From contig JAZARR010000089.1 of assembly GCA_037389465.1 (NCBI GenBank), forward strand, positions 992,001-1,056,000: a DNA stretch of 64,000 nt, given 5' to 3'. A program made the position numbers and the translations under genes. This document shows, piece by piece, positions 61,771-64,000 of the stretch. Source of the stretch: Baylisascaris procyonis (taxonomy: Eukaryota; Nematoda; Chromadorea; Rhabditida; Ascarididae). The notes under the pieces are model-generated. The model made no database searches and was not told where the DNA came from. It saw only the letters and a program-made list of their open reading frames with translations. Position 1 is the stretch's first letter; the number at the start of each line of letters is the position of its first letter.

Positions 61771-64000
61771 GTTCGGCCAAGAAGGGAACAGCTCGAACGC
61801 TCAGGTTATATCTTTTTACATTAGCTACATCAGATATGCCTAATCTTAATGCATCTGTTCATAAAGTACTAAACTTTTGGCATAAAGCATAAAATTAGTA
61901 CTCATATACAATCATAAACAAGGATTTAACATTAGAAAATGACTTAAGGAGTGTTGGAAGTGGGCATATTCCGCCAAATGAATACCGCGCGTTGTGTGGT
62001 ATACCCCCCGAGGTACTGTAAAGGTGTGAATGGTATTTCAAATAGGCACGCGAAGCGATTAACGTACATTTCTGATGGCGCCGCACTTAACTTTAAATTC
62101 CTTATGCAATGATGCACTCCGTGTAAACATACGCACACCTATCTACAACTCTTAGCACACCTATAGCGTAATTCGGCATAACTTTCTCATCTCACCAAAA
62201 AAAAAAAAAAAAAATTCCATATTATGCATTAATAATACATATTAACCTTACTTAATCCGGAATACTTCAACGTAGTCGGACCTTTAAATAATAGTTGGAC
62301 TTCGAAAATTTAGTCCGATTATAAAAAATCAATAGCACCTCCTAAAGAACACTCAGATATAAATGAAGCAAATAGTAGATGGAAATCAATTCCAAGAAAA
62401 TTTGTCCACAAACATTCTCAGCGCACCTAATAACAAACCTTCAACTAAAGTAATTTCTAATTATGACTCAAATACTACTTCCTGACCTCAGCTAAGACTA
62501 GCTCTGATTGAACAAATTCAGTAGTCTTTATTATCATTTACCTTTGAAGTTTTCATTATAATACAATAATTCCACATTAAAAATATACAATCATAGGCAA
62601 GCAGGAAGGCGACAAAAAGAGCTTGAATGTTTATATTTCAAAATGGATCGTATAAGTGAAACGTTGAACGTCAGATGGAGGAAAAGGTATATAGTGCATA
62701 ATGCGTATCGGCATACAATCAGCGTTCCAATTGCCTCTCACGATATCGTCACACATCTTTTCATGGGAAACACTATTACCCATCCACAATGGCAGCATTC
62801 TGCATGCCGAACGATGACCATGCTGAACTGCTAAGAGGTCCCAGAGGTCAATGGTCACTTCTGGATACTACGACCCCTGTGGGGTGTCCGAAATTTATGA
62901 GTGCTTAACAGCTTGGCCAGATGCCACAGACATGACGAACAATCGAAAATACATACATAGAGAGCCTATTTCCGCGATTTGCTTCATCAAGCCTCCTATG
63001 AATTAATCATTTACTATAATTATTATGAATCGAGATTAAAATTAGACAAAAAATGGAAGCGACCGATTGAACTCGAATGCAGCGTTTGCAACATTCCATC
63101 ATAGGAAATGACCAATAGCCGGACACCCAAGATGACATAGAAGGGGGGAAGATGAAGGAGGTCAATGAATAAAAAATTAAACTGACCACTCTGCAGCAAA
63201 AAAAAATCGCGAAAAAAAAAGATGCTACTCGTCACGAATTCTAAGGATACCCAAAATATAAAAATTCATTTAAATCCACTTTTTTTCATCTTTCATCTCT
63301 TTGAAAAACAAAATGACCATTTTCGTCTTGAAAACATTACAATAAATATTTACAATATTCTAGTGAAATGTGCAACATCTACTAAAAAAACATGAAAACA
63401 AGTGTTGGAGATTTTTCGCAACGAAAGCAACTTGCAATAGAACAGCTGAAGAATTGCGAAACAATAGTATGCAACTGCAATAAAACGACGCAAATGCACC
63501 TAATATTGCAACGTTGAATGCAATCAACTTCCGGTCGAGAGAATTCATTTCAAGTGTATGTAACACATGCATTCGTTAATGTGCATGAATTTAAACATGG
63601 ACAAGTGTGTCGATGAAGACAAACGCATCGACGAATATGTTGAACAACGACTTCGATTAACACTTTTGCCCCATCCCTTATTTCCATCCACTTTGCTTCA
63701 TTTTCTTTTAGCTTCCTTGAAATTAAAGAAAAACCATCAGTAAAATTGTGCTAATAAAAAAACGAGTTTTTCTATATATCAGCTATAAGAGAAAATATTT
63801 TTTTTAGAAAAGACGTCCACTCATGTTTCTTGAATTTTCCATAAAACGACGTCAACTTGTGGGAAACGACGAGTGACTTTGATTCATTAGTTTAATGCCA
63901 AAAAAACAACATTGAAAATAATCAATTTTCAATCAGTTGCGTTTCTAAACTAACATGAAAAAAATTCAAATATTCAAATTTTTATGAATTTTTTCCATAT

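Larger units (their letters stand above)
49773..64000. other. Upstream flank of the cadherin gene, no convincing gene
   Basis: 14.2 kb of AT-rich DNA upstream of the start codon. It contains (TA)n tracts, a tandem duplication, a tRNA-like relic and low-complexity runs. Presumably it includes the promoter and possibly 5' non-coding exons, but I could not identify them. Open frames here lack domains and are often T-rich or microsatellite-derived. Confidence 0.75.

Noticed and set aside
1..64000. CRISPR arrays, bacterial operons, phage or defence systems
   Set aside because: No regularly spaced direct repeats, Shine-Dalgarno sites or dense prokaryotic coding. The intron-rich structure shows a eukaryotic genome.

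Overview
The window is eukaryotic, AT-rich DNA and almost certainly nematode. It is dominated by one giant minus-strand gene with short exons and mostly short introns. Acceptors are of the TTTCAG / TTTTAG / TTATAG type, and the rest is microsatellite-rich non-coding sequence. I could not place it to genus. The AT richness and intron style would fit a spirurid or filarial-type worm, but that is inference.

Positions 1-49772 (minus strand) hold most of a Fat-like giant cadherin gene, probably the orthologue of C. elegans cdh-4 and of the FAT1-3 / Drosophila Fat-like (kugelei) group. I assembled 63 complete coding exons plus the first bases of a 64th by matching splice sites and reading-frame phase. 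Exon 1 (49656-49772) carries the start codon and a short signal peptide. Exons 2-61 encode about 33 tandem cadherin repeats. Exons 62-63 encode the region after the last repeat that is typical of FAT proteins. Together they give about 3,690 residues. The EGF, laminin-G, transmembrane and cytoplasmic parts must lie beyond position 1, outside this window. All junctions are phase-consistent except one at exons 11/12. One intron (exon 36 to 37) appears to be GC-AG.

Two introns are long. Intron 18 (28437-33368) contains a tRNA-derived SINE-like element and a strong 29-bp-arm hairpin. Intron 13 (36261-40279) contains a perfect 17-bp hairpin, a 99-bp tandem duplication and a possible relic of a non-LTR retrotransposon. 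Intron 8 holds a 44-bp direct repeat with short inverted arms.

Positions 49773-64000 are the upstream flank of the gene. I see no convincing protein-coding gene there. It holds long (TA)n tracts, a perfect 130-bp tandem duplication, a tRNA-like relic on the minus strand, and a small 24-bp tandem repeat. Short open frames in the flank and introns look like chance. I found no CRISPR, operon, or genuinely new multi-gene system. The points most worth checking are the GC-AG intron, the exon 11/12 frame conflict, a possible 8-residue alternative acceptor, the pattern of missing calcium-linker motifs, and the mobile-element relics.
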